NCBI GenBank assembly: GCA_011523655.1
Contig: WTGH01000044.1
Location: forward strand, 37,333 to 101,332
Direction of reading: 5' to 3'
Source: Rhodospirillaceae bacterium
GTDB lineage: Bacteria > Pseudomonadota > Alphaproteobacteria > Bin65
Length of the DNA: 64,000 bases
The notes beneath the pieces were generated by a model. The model was not told where the DNA came from and made no database searches. It saw only the letters and a list, made by a program, of their open reading frames with translations. Made by a program: the position numbers and the translations under genes. Below are positions 8,833 to 18,261 of this stretch, one piece after another (within the stretch, counting starts at the first letter, position 1; each line of letters opens with the position of its first letter).

Positions 8833-9825
8833 TCAACGCCGGCGCGCGCCGAATACGGAATTCAGGAATGTCAGGATCTGCCGGTCGATGCGGTCGAGGA
8901 ATGCGCGGCGGTCGAAACCGGGCGGATCGCGCGCCGGTTCGCCGACTTCGTCGATCAGGGCAGCCGGAAACGGTGCGATGAAGGCGAAGTGGTGTGCCTT
9001 CGGGTGATTCACGAGCCGCGCCCTGCCGCCCATCAGGCGCACGATATTGTCCTCGTGCCACGGCCGGCGCAAAACCGTGTCGCGGCCGAGGCGGTGGATT
9101 TGCGCCGGGGCCGTTACGCCTGCGAAGGCGCCGGGACCGAACAGGGCGCCGACCGGCGCGACGGCGACGGCGGCCCGGATCCTCCGGTCGGTCAGGTCCG
9201 GCAGCCTGCCATCGACAGGCCCGCCCGGCCGCCCGTAGTTGCAGAAGGCGGGATCCCGATCGCGGAATACGGTGCAGTGGCGCGCGAGAATAGACATGTC
9301 CGCCCGCCCGCCGATCAGCGCGAGCACGCCGTAGCCGCCGGCCGAATGGCCGATGGCGGCGATGTGTTCCGGGTCGATGCGCGGGCCGAATTCGGGATCG
9401 GCGAGGAGCCGGTCGAGGGTTGCGCTGAGTTGGCGCGGGCGGCGCACCCAGTTGGCCGCCGTGCCGCTGTAGCGGCCGTCGCGCCAACTGTCGCCGCTGT
9501 GCTCCGGCGCCGCCGCGATGTAGCCGACCTGCGCCAGCCGGATCGCCGTGCCGCGATGGTTCAGACGCCCGCCGCCGGTGCCGTGGGAGATCAGCACCAG
9601 GCCGAAGCGACCATCGGCGAGCGGCGCATCGCGGGCCGCCTTCATGGCGAACGGCCCCTCGATGGTTCGACCGGACGAGACGGCGGAAGGATACCAGACG
9701 GCAATCGCCATCCTCTCGCCATCGGTCGCGACCTGGATATCGCGGAAGCCGACGCCGCCGGCCCGCGCGCCGGACATTCCCAGAGCCAGCGAAAGAACGG
9801 CTGCAGCGAACGCCTTCACGGGCAT
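8833..9825 (-). CDS. Secreted alpha/beta hydrolase
   Basis: The 330-residue hydrolase has an N-terminal signal peptide (hydrophobic residues 5-20, ending ARA at about 22). It contains an oxyanion-hole segment LISHGTGGG near residue 79 and a nucleophile elbow GHSAGGYG with Ser161. The length and the early HGTGG motif resemble the PAF-acetylhydrolase/dienelactone-like group. It probably hydrolyses esters in the periplasm, with substrate unknown. It is convergent with the toxin-antitoxin module and 19 nt downstream of uvrD on the same strand. Confidence 0.87.
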   Translation of the reverse strand: MPVKAFAAAVLSLALGMSGARAGGVGFRDIQVATDGERMAIAVWYPSAVSSGRTIEGPFAMKAARDAPLADGRFGLVLISHGTGGGRLNHRGTAIRLAQVGYIAAAPEHSGDSWRDGRYSGTAANWVRRPRQLSATLDRLLADPEFGPRIDPEHIAAIGHSAGGYGVLALIGGRADMSILARHCTVFRDRDPAFCNYGRPGGPVDGRLPDLTDRRIRAAVAVAPVGALFGPGAFAGVTAPAQIHRLGRDTVLRRPWHEDNIVRLMGGRARLVNHPKAHHFAFIAPFPAALIDEVGEPARDPPGFDRRAFLDRIDRQILTFLNSVFGARRR

Positions 9826-9844
9826 GACCGGTCCGGCGCGCGTC

Positions 9845-12265
9845 TCACGCCGGTTCGACGAAATCAGCGAACACCTTCTTCGCGCCGACGCTTTCGAAGA
9901 TCACGATCAACTTGTCGCCCTCGACCGCCTTGACGACGCCCTTGCCGAATTTCTTGTTACGGACGTGATCGCCCTGCTTGAAGGCGCTGTCGCCGCCGCT
10001 GCGGATCAGGTTGGCCTCGCCGTCGATGATGAACGGCTTTTCACGCGCCATGCGCGTGCGCCCGCCGTGGCGCCCGCCGGATCCTGGCGCAAGCGGCGCG
10101 GTGTTGTTCCAGCCGTCGTCGAAGCGGTCCCGGTTGCCCTGCCCGGCGCCGCCGTCGCCGAAGCCCTCCGCGCGTCGCCTGCCGCCCGCTTCGACCGGCC
10201 CGGCCCCGACGACCGTTCCGCCCGGCCCGCCGGACCGGCCGGCGTAGAGGCCCTGCTCGGTCGCGACCTCGACATGCTCGGGCGGCAGTTCGTCGATGAA
10301 GCGGCTCGGCAGGTTGGAGGCCCACTGGTTGTGGATGCGCCGGTTGGCGGCGAAAGAGATATGGACGTTCCGGCGCGCCCGGGTCAGGCCGACATGGGCG
10401 AGGCGGCGCTCCTCCTCCAGCCCGGCGATGCCGTTGTCGTTCAACGTCCGGGGGTGCGGAAAGACCCCTTCCTCCCAGCCCGGCAGGAAGACCGTATCGA
10501 ATTCCAGGCCCTTGGCGGAATGGAGGGTCATGACGTTGACCATGTCGGCCTCCGTCGACCCGGTCGCTTCCATGACCAGCGCGATATGCTCCAGGAAACC
10601 GCCGAGATTCTTGAATTCGGCCAGGGCGCGGACCAGTTCCTTGAGGTTTTCCAGCCGGCCCGGCGCGTCGGGCGCCTTGTCCTGCTGCCACATCGCCGTG
10701 TAGCCGCTCTCGTCCAAAACGGTCTCCGCGACTTCGACATGGGACGCGGTCTCCGCCAGCCGGCGCCAGCGCTCGACCATGCTGACAAAACCGTCGAGCG
10801 CCCGGCGCGCCCGGGATTGCAAGGGCGGCCGCAGGTCGCCCGAGGACGCAGCCAGCCGCGCCGCCTCAAACAGGGACACGCCCTTATCGGTGCGCAGCCA
10901 GTGCAGCGTCCGCATGGCGGCGTCGCCCAGCCCGCGTCTCGGCTTGTTGACGATGCGCTCGAAGGCCAGGTCGTCGTCGGTCGAATGGACGAGGCGCAGC
11001 CAGGCGACGGCGTCGCGGATTTCCAGCCGTTCGTAGAAGCGCGGGCCGCCGATCACGCGGTAGGGGATGTTCAGCGTGATGAACCGTTCCTCGAACTCGC
11101 GGGTCTGGAAGCCGGCGCGCACCAGGATGGCGATCTCGTTCAGGGCATGGCTCTTGCGCTGCAGGTCCTCGACCCGGTCGGCGATCGTGCGCGCCTCCTC
11201 CTCGCCGTCCCACACGCCGGTAAGGGTGAGCTTGTCGCCGCCTTCCGCAGCCGTCCACAGGGTCTTGCCGAGGCGGCTGTCGTTGCGGGCGATCAGGCGG
11301 GACGCGGCGGCGAGGATCGGCGCGGTCGAGCGGTAGTTCTGCTCCAGCCGGATCACTGCGGCGCCGGGAAAGTCCTTCTCGAAACGCAGGATGTTCTCGA
11401 TCTCGGCGCCGCGCCAGCCATAGATCGACTGGTCGTCGTCGCCGACGCAGCAGATGTTGCCGTCCTTCTGCGCCAGCAGCCGCAGCCAGAGATACTGGGC
11501 GACGTTGGTATCCTGATACTCGTCGACCAGGATATAGCGGAAGCGGTCGTTATACTTCGCCAGAATGTCGTCGTGCTGCATCAGGACCGTCAGGTTGTGC
11601 AGCAGCAGGTCGCCGAAATCGACGGCGTTGAGGCTTCTGAGCCGGTCCTGGTAGGCGGCGTAGAGTTCGGCCGCCCGGCCGCCGGCAAAATCGCCCGCGT
11701 CGGCGGCGGTGACCTGTTCCGGCCCCCTGCCCTTGTCCTTCCAGCGCTCGATCATCCAGTGCAGCAGCCGGGGCGGCCAGCGCTTGGCATCGATGTCGGC
11801 GGCTTCCAGTTCCTGCTTGACGAGGCGGAGCTGGTCGTCCGGGTCGAGGATCGTGAAGTTCGATTTCAGCCCGACCAGCTCGGCGTGGCGGCGCAGGATG
11901 CGCGCGGCGAGGGCGTGGAAGGTGCCGAGCCAGATGTCCTCCGCCGCTTCCTGCCCGAGCAGGGGCGCGACCAGCCGGCCGACCCGCTCGCGCATTTCCC
12001 GCGCCGCCCGGTTGGTGAAGGTGACGGCGAGGATCTGCCACGGCATGGCGCGCCGGGTCGCGAGGATATGGGCGATGCGGACGGTGAGCGCCCGCGTCTT
12101 GCCGGTACCCGCACCGGCCAGGACCAGCACGGCGCCCCCGGTCTTTTCAACCGCCTCGCGCTGCTTGTCGTTCAGGCCCTCCAGCCACGCCGGATCGTCC
12201 GCCGCGGACGGGGCGACGGCAGCGCGTCGGGACAGCGGGAGAGGGTCGGCGGCCGGCTCGGTCAT
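9845..12265 (-). CDS. uvrD: ATP-dependent DNA helicase UvrD/PcrA
   Basis: The 806-residue SF1A helicase unwinds DNA 3' to 5' in nucleotide excision and mismatch repair. Walker A is GAGTGKT at residues 51-57. The Walker B region LVDEYQDTN, QSIYGWRGAE and the C-terminal motif VMTLHSAKGLEF are present. The extreme C-terminus (VRNKKFGKGVVKAVEGDKL) is the Tudor-like tail of PcrA/UvrD that contacts RNA polymerase. Residues 645-720 are Gly/Ala-rich linker. I see no LexA-type box in the short upstream gap. Confidence 0.96.
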   Translation of the reverse strand: MTEPAADPLPLSRRAAVAPSAADDPAWLEGLNDKQREAVEKTGGAVLVLAGAGTGKTRALTVRIAHILATRRAMPWQILAVTFTNRAAREMRERVGRLVAPLLGQEAAEDIWLGTFHALAARILRRHAELVGLKSNFTILDPDDQLRLVKQELEAADIDAKRWPPRLLHWMIERWKDKGRGPEQVTAADAGDFAGGRAAELYAAYQDRLRSLNAVDFGDLLLHNLTVLMQHDDILAKYNDRFRYILVDEYQDTNVAQYLWLRLLAQKDGNICCVGDDDQSIYGWRGAEIENILRFEKDFPGAAVIRLEQNYRSTAPILAAASRLIARNDSRLGKTLWTAAEGGDKLTLTGVWDGEEEARTIADRVEDLQRKSHALNEIAILVRAGFQTREFEERFITLNIPYRVIGGPRFYERLEIRDAVAWLRLVHSTDDDLAFERIVNKPRRGLGDAAMRTLHWLRTDKGVSLFEAARLAASSGDLRPPLQSRARRALDGFVSMVERWRRLAETASHVEVAETVLDESGYTAMWQQDKAPDAPGRLENLKELVRALAEFKNLGGFLEHIALVMEATGSTEADMVNVMTLHSAKGLEFDTVFLPGWEEGVFPHPRTLNDNGIAGLEEERRLAHVGLTRARRNVHISFAANRRIHNQWASNLPSRFIDELPPEHVEVATEQGLYAGRSGGPGGTVVGAGPVEAGGRRRAEGFGDGGAGQGNRDRFDDGWNNTAPLAPGSGGRHGGRTRMAREKPFIIDGEANLIRSGGDSAFKQGDHVRNKKFGKGVVKAVEGDKLIVIFESVGAKKVFADFVEPA

Positions 12266-12340
12266 CGTCCGGCGGAGTATAGGCCGGCCCCTACCGGAGG
12301 GCTATCGGGAAGCCGTGACCGGCGGCGCGCAATCCAAAGT

Positions 12341-13672
12341 TCAGCCCGCTGCACTCGGTTCTGCAAACGGCCTGGCGTGGGTTTCCTTCAGCGCCAGCCA
12401 GATCAGCAGGCCGGCAGCATAGGCCGCAGGCAGCAGCAGGAAAGCCTCCTCGTAGGCCGCCGGGGCGTAGACCCGCGCGCCGTTCACCGTTTCGCCGGCC
12501 CAGGACAGGTCGAGCAGCAGGCCGATGAGGGGCTGGGAGACCGCGCCGCTCAGCATCGTGCACATGTTGATCAGGCCGAGCGCGGTGCCGGCCGAGCGAG
12601 CGTCGTTGTGCTCGCGCCCGAGCGCAAACGCCGTCACCATCGCCGCGCCGCCGAGGCCGGAAAGGAACACGCAGACCTGGAAGGCGGCGAAGGGCAGGCC
12701 CGGCAGGTAGATCGCCGCGCCGATCGCCGCCAGGCCGAGCAGCCCGCCGGCCAGCAGGACCGGCTTGCGCCGGCCGAGCCGGTCGCTCAGCAGGCCCCAG
12801 AGCGGTCCGCCGCAGGCGACGCCCAGCAGCATGGCCGCCATGGCGAAGCCGGCCGCAGTGGTATCGACGCCGAAGCGCGCGACAGTGTAGGGCACGCCCC
12901 ATAGGCCGCCGAAAGCCAGGATCGGCACCGACATCAGGAGGGCGAAGGCGGCGATGAGGAAATTCTGCGGCCGGCGCAGCGCGCGGACGAGGCTGCTGCG
13001 CATCGGCTCAGGCGCCGGTGTTGCCGGCACCGCGCCTGCCGGCGCGTGGCGCGCTGCCGACCGCGGCCGGTCGCGGATCAGCAGCCAGGCCAGCAGGGCA
13101 TGGATCAGCGCCCAGCCGGCGAGCGCGACCATGTAGTCGCGCCAGCCGAGCGCCGCGACGGCGGCGGAGAACGGCCCCTGTCCGACCACGCCGCCGGCCA
13201 GGCCGACCGCGAGGGCCACGCCGCTAAAAAACGCGAAGCGCCGCGCCGGCAGCCAGAGGGCGGCAATGACCATGCTGCCGACGAAGGCGAAGGCGGCGCC
13301 GAAGCCGATCAGCGCCCGGCCGGCATAGGCCAGCTCGATGGTCGGCGCGAGGCCCATGACCGCGCAGCCGACCCCCGTGACCAGGATCGCAACCGTCAGC
13401 ACGCGGCGCGGCCCCCACCGGTCGGTGAACAGGCCGCAGGGGATCTGCAGCGCCGCGTAGGCCCAGAAATAGACCGCCGAGAGATTGCCGACGATCGCGC
13501 CGCCGACCGCGAAATCGCGCATCAGCGGCTCGACCGTGATCGACGGCGCGACCCGCAGGACCCAGGCGTAGAAGAAGAAGGCGGCCGCCACGAACCAGCC
13601 GGCATACGCCAGCAGCGGGACGGTTGTCCGGGGCGGAGCAACGGACGGGGCGGGAGCGGCCGGCGCGTTCAT
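12341..13672 (-). CDS. Major facilitator superfamily transporter
   Basis: The 443-residue protein has two blocks of six hydrophobic segments. DRWGPRRVLT near residue 95 and LSDRLGRRKPVLLAGG in the second half are the MFS loop 2-3 and loop 8-9 signatures. The substrate cannot be told; the overall pattern resembles the nitrate/sialic acid/organic-anion branches without decisive motifs. An in-frame ATG at 13813 would add 47 residues lacking any membrane character, so I use the ATG at 13672. Confidence 0.9.
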   Translation of the reverse strand: MNAPAAPAPSVAPPRTTVPLLAYAGWFVAAAFFFYAWVLRVAPSITVEPLMRDFAVGGAIVGNLSAVYFWAYAALQIPCGLFTDRWGPRRVLTVAILVTGVGCAVMGLAPTIELAYAGRALIGFGAAFAFVGSMVIAALWLPARRFAFFSGVALAVGLAGGVVGQGPFSAAVAALGWRDYMVALAGWALIHALLAWLLIRDRPRSAARHAPAGAVPATPAPEPMRSSLVRALRRPQNFLIAAFALLMSVPILAFGGLWGVPYTVARFGVDTTAAGFAMAAMLLGVACGGPLWGLLSDRLGRRKPVLLAGGLLGLAAIGAAIYLPGLPFAAFQVCVFLSGLGGAAMVTAFALGREHNDARSAGTALGLINMCTMLSGAVSQPLIGLLLDLSWAGETVNGARVYAPAAYEEAFLLLPAAYAAGLLIWLALKETHARPFAEPSAAG

Positions 13673-13802
13673 CGCGGACCCAAGTAGCGCCGATGCCGCC
13701 CGCCGGAAAGGCCGGCCCGGGCATAGGCCCGATGCATCCGTCGCCGCCCCGCTCTCCCGCTGCAAGAGCTTCCCGCCAACGGGGAATCGACCGCCCGGAC
13801 TC

Positions 13803-14624
13803 CTATCCGGCAACCGGCCCCGCGGCGGACAGGAGCAGAAAGGTCACGTTGTCCTGGCCGGGCCCCGCAGCGGTGCGCACCGCGCGATCCAGGGCGTCGG
13901 CCGCCGCCTCCGCGCTGCCGCCGGCGGCGCGGAGTTCGCGCGCAATCTCCGCTTCAGGGAGGGTCTCGATGCCGTCGCTGGCGATCAGCAGACAGTCGCC
14001 GGGTTGCAGGCGGCAGGCGCGGGACCCGCAATCGACCAGGTCCGGCGAACGGCCGGTGACCGCCGAGAGCAGCATGTGGCGCCGCCGGTCCACGCGCGCG
14101 GCCTCGGGCGACAACTCGCCCGCCAGGACGAGCCGCTCAAGGACCGGCGCCATCGAATGGTCCGCATTCAGCCGCTCAAGCGCGCCGGCGGCATACAGCC
14201 ACATCGGCGAATCGCCGACGCTCAGCCAGTCCAGGCGGCGGCCGTCGTAGAGGGCGGCGACAACGGTGGTCCCCATCCCGCGGAGCTGCGGATCCGCGAA
14301 TTCCCGTCCGCGCAGGCGTGCGGTCGCGGCGTCCAGGCATACGCGAAACCGGGTCTCGGCCGGGCCGTCCAGACCCGGGAAGTCGCCTACGAAGGCCTCA
14401 ACCACGATACCGCTCGCCGTCGCGCCGCCCGCAGCGCCGCCCATCCCGTCGGCCAGAACCATGAGCAGCGCCGTCGGCGCGCCCTGTCCCGCCATGTCGA
14501 CATCCAGGGTTGCGAAGGAGTCCTCCTGATAGGCGCGCGCGCCCTGCCACTGCCGGCCGGCCAGCGGCCAGCGGGCGCTTCCGGACGGCCCGGCCGCCGT
14601 CGGTTCTGACGCAATGTCGCCCAT
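13803..14624 (-). CDS. PP2C-family serine/threonine phosphatase
   Basis: The 273-residue metal-dependent phosphatase has the expected PP2C metal-ligand motifs: QEDSFA near residue 35, LADGMGG near 58, LIASDGIETLP around 205 and GQDNVTFLLLS near the end. It would dephosphorylate Ser/Thr on regulatory proteins in the cytoplasm. No cognate kinase or FHA-domain protein is in the window. It is divergent from the dioxygenase gene, with 208 nt between the starts. Confidence 0.92.
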   Translation of the reverse strand: MGDIASEPTAAGPSGSARWPLAGRQWQGARAYQEDSFATLDVDMAGQGAPTALLMVLADGMGGAAGGATASGIVVEAFVGDFPGLDGPAETRFRVCLDAATARLRGREFADPQLRGMGTTVVAALYDGRRLDWLSVGDSPMWLYAAGALERLNADHSMAPVLERLVLAGELSPEAARVDRRRHMLLSAVTGRSPDLVDCGSRACRLQPGDCLLIASDGIETLPEAEIARELRAAGGSAEAAADALDRAVRTAAGPGQDNVTFLLLSAAGPVAG

Positions 14625-14832
14625 GTCCTGCGGACTCCTGAAATCGCAGCCCGATTATGCCGAGGAGGTTCGGCCTGGCCATGGGACGCCGATACGCAGG
14701 CCAACCCGTCGCGATTGCCGCTATCGGAGGGGTCAAGAGGCTGCGCCGCCTTGGCGTCGGGCCGTCGGGCGCGATACAATCCGGCCGGAGCAGCAATCTG
14801 CAGCCACCGCAGGACAGAAGGAGCCGCCCGCC

Positions 14833-16239
14833 ATGCCGGCGCCCGCCTACCGTTACCGCGACAACCCGGACGCCATCCGCGCGCTGGTCCGCCCGCGCGA
14901 GGTCCACCGCGACGTCTATATCGACGACGAGGTGTTCCGGCTCGAGATGGAGCACCTGTTCGCCAACACCTGGATCTATGCCGGCCACGCCAGCCAGGCG
15001 CCGAACCCGGGCGATTTCATCACCTGCGAGATCGGCGGCCAGCCGCTGCTCATCTCCCGCCACACCGACGGCGAGATCTACGTCAACTACAACCGCTGCG
15101 CCCACAAGGGCACGCGCATCGCCGGCGAGCCCTGCGGCAACGCCGGCAAGATGTTCCGCTGCCCCTATCACGGCTGGGCGTACCGGACCGACGGTTCGCT
15201 GCTCTCGGTGCCGCTGCGCAAGGGCTACGACGGCACCGGCTTCGAGGACACGGCGATGGTCCGTGGCCTGGCGCCGGTGAAGAATTTCCGGGTCTACCGC
15301 GATTTCATCTTCGTCAAGCTGAACGACGGCGGCCCGGATTTCGAGGCGTTCTTCGGCGACAGCCTCTCGACCATCGACAATATGGTCGACCGCTCGCCGG
15401 AAGGCCGGCTGATCCTGGAAGGCGCGCCGCTGCGCTACATGCACCGCTGCAACTGGAAGATGCTGGTCGAGAACCAGACCGACACCTGCCACCCGATGGT
15501 CGCCCACGAGAGCAGCGCCGGCACGGCGGTCAAGGTGTGGAAGGAGACCGGGCGCAACGACCGGCATCCGGCGATCGAACTGCTCGCGCCGTTCACCTCG
15601 ACCTACAAGTTCTACGAGGAATTCGGCATCCGGGTCTGGCCGAACGGCCACGGCCATACCGGGGTCACCGACTCGATCCACGCCGACTATTCGGAGATCC
15701 CCGGCTACTGGGAAATGATGGTGGACGCCTACGGCGAGGCGCGGGCGAAGGCGATCCTCGGCGACATCCGGCACAACACGATCTATTTCCCCAACATCAT
15801 GGTGAAGGGCCCGATCCAGACCCTGCGCGTCTTCCTGCCGCTCGCCGCCGACAGGACCCTGGTCGAGAGCTGGACCTTCCGCCTCGCCGGCGCGCCGGAC
15901 CAGTTGTTCGCCCGGACGCTGCTCTACAACCGGACGATTAACGCGCCGACCTCGATCGTCGGCCATGACGACCTGGAAATGTACGAGCGCATTCAGACCG
16001 GCCTGCGCGCCGACGGCCACGAATGGGTCAACGTCCAGCGGCTCTACGACGAGGACGAGGAGCCGGACGCGACCGTCGTGGTGAACGGCACCTCCGAGCG
16101 CCAGATGCGCAACCAGTTCAACGCCTGGGTCCGCTTCATGACCCTCGACATGATGGGGGACATGACCGGGGACGTGGACCCGGTAGCGGCAGCCCTGAAC
16201 CCGGCGCCGGCCGGCGGCGCCGAACGGCCGGTTGCCTGA
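14833..16239 (+). CDS. Rieske aromatic ring-hydroxylating dioxygenase, alpha subunit
   Basis: The 468-residue catalytic subunit has the Rieske 2Fe-2S ligands Cys89/His91 (NRCAHKG) and Cys110/His113 (CPYHGW). The mononuclear iron site is in ENQTDTCHPMVAH with His220 and His225, plus an Asp in HDDLE near 379-380. Such enzymes add both atoms of O2 to an aromatic ring, or act as monooxygenases. The ATG at 14833 is preceded by AAGGAG; the frame extends upstream, but without that site. The beta subunit starts inside the stop codon. No ferredoxin or reductase gene is adjacent. Confidence 0.95.
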   Translation: MPAPAYRYRDNPDAIRALVRPREVHRDVYIDDEVFRLEMEHLFANTWIYAGHASQAPNPGDFITCEIGGQPLLISRHTDGEIYVNYNRCAHKGTRIAGEPCGNAGKMFRCPYHGWAYRTDGSLLSVPLRKGYDGTGFEDTAMVRGLAPVKNFRVYRDFIFVKLNDGGPDFEAFFGDSLSTIDNMVDRSPEGRLILEGAPLRYMHRCNWKMLVENQTDTCHPMVAHESSAGTAVKVWKETGRNDRHPAIELLAPFTSTYKFYEEFGIRVWPNGHGHTGVTDSIHADYSEIPGYWEMMVDAYGEARAKAILGDIRHNTIYFPNIMVKGPIQTLRVFLPLAADRTLVESWTFRLAGAPDQLFARTLLYNRTINAPTSIVGHDDLEMYERIQTGLRADGHEWVNVQRLYDEDEEPDATVVVNGTSERQMRNQFNAWVRFMTLDMMGDMTGDVDPVAAALNPAPAGGAERPVA

Positions 16240-16748
16240 TGGGAGCGCCGGGGAAGGCGGAGGCCGGAAGCCCGGTCACCGCAGCGGACATCGTCGCCTT
16301 CGTCTATGCCGAGGCGCGGCTGCTCGACGAGCGCCGCTACGAGGACTGGCTCGACCTGTTCGCCGAGGAGGGCCGCTACTGGATCCCGGCAGAATGGGAC
16401 CAGACCGACCCGGTGATGCAGCCCTCGCTGCTGTACGAGGACCGCTTCATGCTCGACGTGCGCATCCGCCGGCTGCGCGGCGTGCGGACCTACAGCCAGA
16501 AGCCGAACAGCCGCTGCGTCCACGTTTTGCAGCAGCCGTCCGTCGAGGCGATGGACGACGCGGCGAACAGCTACCGGACCTGGACGCCGTTCCACTATGT
16601 CGAGACCCGCAGCGACGAGCGCGAGTATTTCAACGGCTGGGCGCGCCACGACCTGATGCTGGAAGGCGGCGCGCTGAAAATCCGCCTGAAGCGCATCGAC
16701 CTGGTCAATCTCGACGCGCCGTTCGGCAACATCCAGCTGTTCATGTAG
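16239..16748 (+). CDS. Aromatic ring-hydroxylating dioxygenase, beta subunit
   Basis: The 169-residue small subunit of the SnoaL-like/ring-hydroxylating beta family has DIVAFVYAEARLLDERRYEDWLDLF at residues 17-41, a typical opening. The C-terminal half carries the conserved strands up to LVNLDAPFGNIQLFM. It forms the structural base of the alpha3beta3 hexamer. Its ATG overlaps the alpha-subunit TGA by one base, so translation is coupled. Confidence 0.94.
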   Translation: MGAPGKAEAGSPVTAADIVAFVYAEARLLDERRYEDWLDLFAEEGRYWIPAEWDQTDPVMQPSLLYEDRFMLDVRIRRLRGVRTYSQKPNSRCVHVLQQPSVEAMDDAANSYRTWTPFHYVETRSDEREYFNGWARHDLMLEGGALKIRLKRIDLVNLDAPFGNIQLFM

Positions 16749-16802
16749 CGGAACGCCGCCGGCCGGCGCGCCGGGGCAAATTTACGGAAGGACCGGAACG
16801 GA

Positions 16803-17537
16803 ATGAGCGAAAACACGGGCCGCTATACCGCGGTCGTCACCGGGGGCAGCGCCGGCATCGGCGAGCGGCTGTGCCGCGACATGCTCGACGCCGGCTGGAA
16901 GGTCATCTGCGTCGCCCGGCGACCCGCGCCGATCGACCATCCGGACATGTCCTCGGTCTGCGCCGACCTGCTCGATCCGCAGGAAACCGCGGACGCCGCA
17001 GCGGAGATCGCGAACCGGGACGTCACCCACATCGTCCACAACGCCGGGCTGATCCGGCCGAACCTGCTGCCCGAGGTCGTGTCGGAGGACATGGAGACGC
17101 TGACCCACATCCACCTGACGGCGCCATTGCTGCTCACCCAGGCGGTCCTGCCGAAAATGCGCGAGAACGGCTTCGGCCGCGTCGTCTTCGTGACCTCGCG
17201 CGCCTCGATGGGCGTGCCGACGCGCAGCGCCTATTCCGCCACCAAGGCCGGCGTCCACGGCATGGCGCGGACCTGGGCGCTGGAGCTGGCGCCCGAGGGC
17301 GTCACGGTCAACGTGGTCGCGCCCGGCCCGATCCTGACCGACAATTTCTGGGGCATCATCCCGAAGGGCTCGGACCGCGAGTCGCGGCTGGCCGACAACA
17401 TGCCCGTCCGGCGCATCGGCGAGCCGGAAGACGTGACCCGCGCCGTCATGTTCTTCGCCGACCCGGACGCCGGCTTTATCACCGGCCAGGTCCTGTTCGT
17501 CTGCGGCGGCGCCAGCTTGGGCGGGATATCGCTGTAA
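16803..17537 (+). CDS. Short-chain dehydrogenase/reductase
   Basis: The 244-residue SDR has the cofactor motif TGGSAGIG (residues 13-20), HNAG at 79-82 and a catalytic Ser135/Tyr144/Lys148 (YSATK). The C-terminal VLFVCGGASLGG is typical of FabG-like members. It follows the dioxygenase beta gene by 54 nt. This suggests the classic second step, oxidation of a cis-dihydrodiol to a catechol, though that is inferred from context. Confidence 0.93.
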   Translation: MSENTGRYTAVVTGGSAGIGERLCRDMLDAGWKVICVARRPAPIDHPDMSSVCADLLDPQETADAAAEIANRDVTHIVHNAGLIRPNLLPEVVSEDMETLTHIHLTAPLLLTQAVLPKMRENGFGRVVFVTSRASMGVPTRSAYSATKAGVHGMARTWALELAPEGVTVNVVAPGPILTDNFWGIIPKGSDRESRLADNMPVRRIGEPEDVTRAVMFFADPDAGFITGQVLFVCGGASLGGISL

Positions 17538-17552
17538 TCCGGGCTGGCGCTA

Positions 17553-17671
17553 CCCCATGCCCCGTGAAGTAATCGGGGCTTTGGTTTGGGGCGAGTGCGG
17601 TCATTGCCGATGCTCTATAGCAATACGGTATCCGATGCACATTCCGCCGAGGGCGGCGCGCCACATCGCAT
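17553..17671. repeat. Long direct repeat, copy 1
   Basis: About 119 bases are nearly identical to 18317-18441. The longest perfect block includes GCCGATGCTCTATAGCAATA and continues for about 40 nt. The two copies flank the lipoprotein gene in the same orientation. It begins with a small GC-rich hairpin. No protein is supported. Confidence 0.85.
17559..17588 (+). terminator. Possible Rho-independent terminator after the SDR gene
   Basis: GCCCCG at 17559-17564 pairs with CGGGGC at 17574-17579 around a 9-nt loop, followed by TTTGGTTT. The stem is short and the T-tract is interrupted. It is part of the long direct repeat, so it may be incidental. Confidence 0.35.
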
Positions 17672-17784
17672 CGGACCCGGGCGGTGGTCCTCGTGGGCGG
17701 TGGGTGTGACCGCCGATGCGCCATTGCTGTGCAACGATAATTCAGCTTCACGCGCCGAACCGTGCCTATAGCGAGAAATGCGAG

Positions 17785-18261
17785 TTAGTTCAGCTCGTCG
17801 AGCCGGTCACCCTCGAGGACTTGCTCGAAGATACCCCCTACGGTGAGTTTGTACCGTCCACCGCCAAGCAGAACCATATGCGTGCAAAACTCCTTCTTGC
17901 TGGTCGGTAACGTGGGATAGTTGATGCAGAGCCTGCCTCGATCGTCGAAACGGTATGTCCCATCGAACCCGGATACCGTGTCGATGCCGTCGCGCTTTGC
18001 CCTCAGTTTCGCAGTTCCGTCCGGAGAGAAGTACTGGGCGCGACTCACTTTCTTCGCTTCGTCTCTGACGAAAACGGTGTTCCCCACCACGACCCCCTGA
18101 ACTTCCGCAACCGTCATCGCACCGGTCGAGCCGGCCGACTCGGGGGCATCAGCCTCTTGAACCGTCGAAGCCAATTCTTGCGGCGCCTGGCAGGCCGCAA
18201 GACCGAGGCCGAGAGCCGTGGCCACCAAGCCGGCGGTCGAAATCTTCGTAAGGCTGGTCAC
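17785..18261 (-). CDS. Putative lipoprotein, unknown function
   Basis: From a GTG at 18261, eight bases after GGGAG, the 158-residue product has a type II signal sequence with lipobox LAAC and Cys24 as the lipidation site. An in-frame ATG at 18297 would push the signal inwards and is less likely. The mature part contains a Gly/Ser linker and a compact C-terminal domain (TVAEVQGVVVGNTVFVRD..., CINYPTLPTSKKEFC) with two Cys that could form a disulfide. I do not recognise a family. It lies between two copies of a 120-base direct repeat, which hints at a mobile or duplicated cassette. Confidence 0.75.
   Translation of the reverse strand: MTSLTKISTAGLVATALGLGLAACQAPQELASTVQEADAPESAGSTGAMTVAEVQGVVVGNTVFVRDEAKKVSRAQYFSPDGTAKLRAKRDGIDTVSGFDGTYRFDDRGRLCINYPTLPTSKKEFCTHMVLLGGGRYKLTVGGIFEQVLEGDRLDELN

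Noticed and set aside
14614..14832. 73-codon extension of the dioxygenase alpha subunit
   Set aside because: It overlaps the divergent phosphatase start, has no family similarity, and the AAGGAG site fits ATG 14833.
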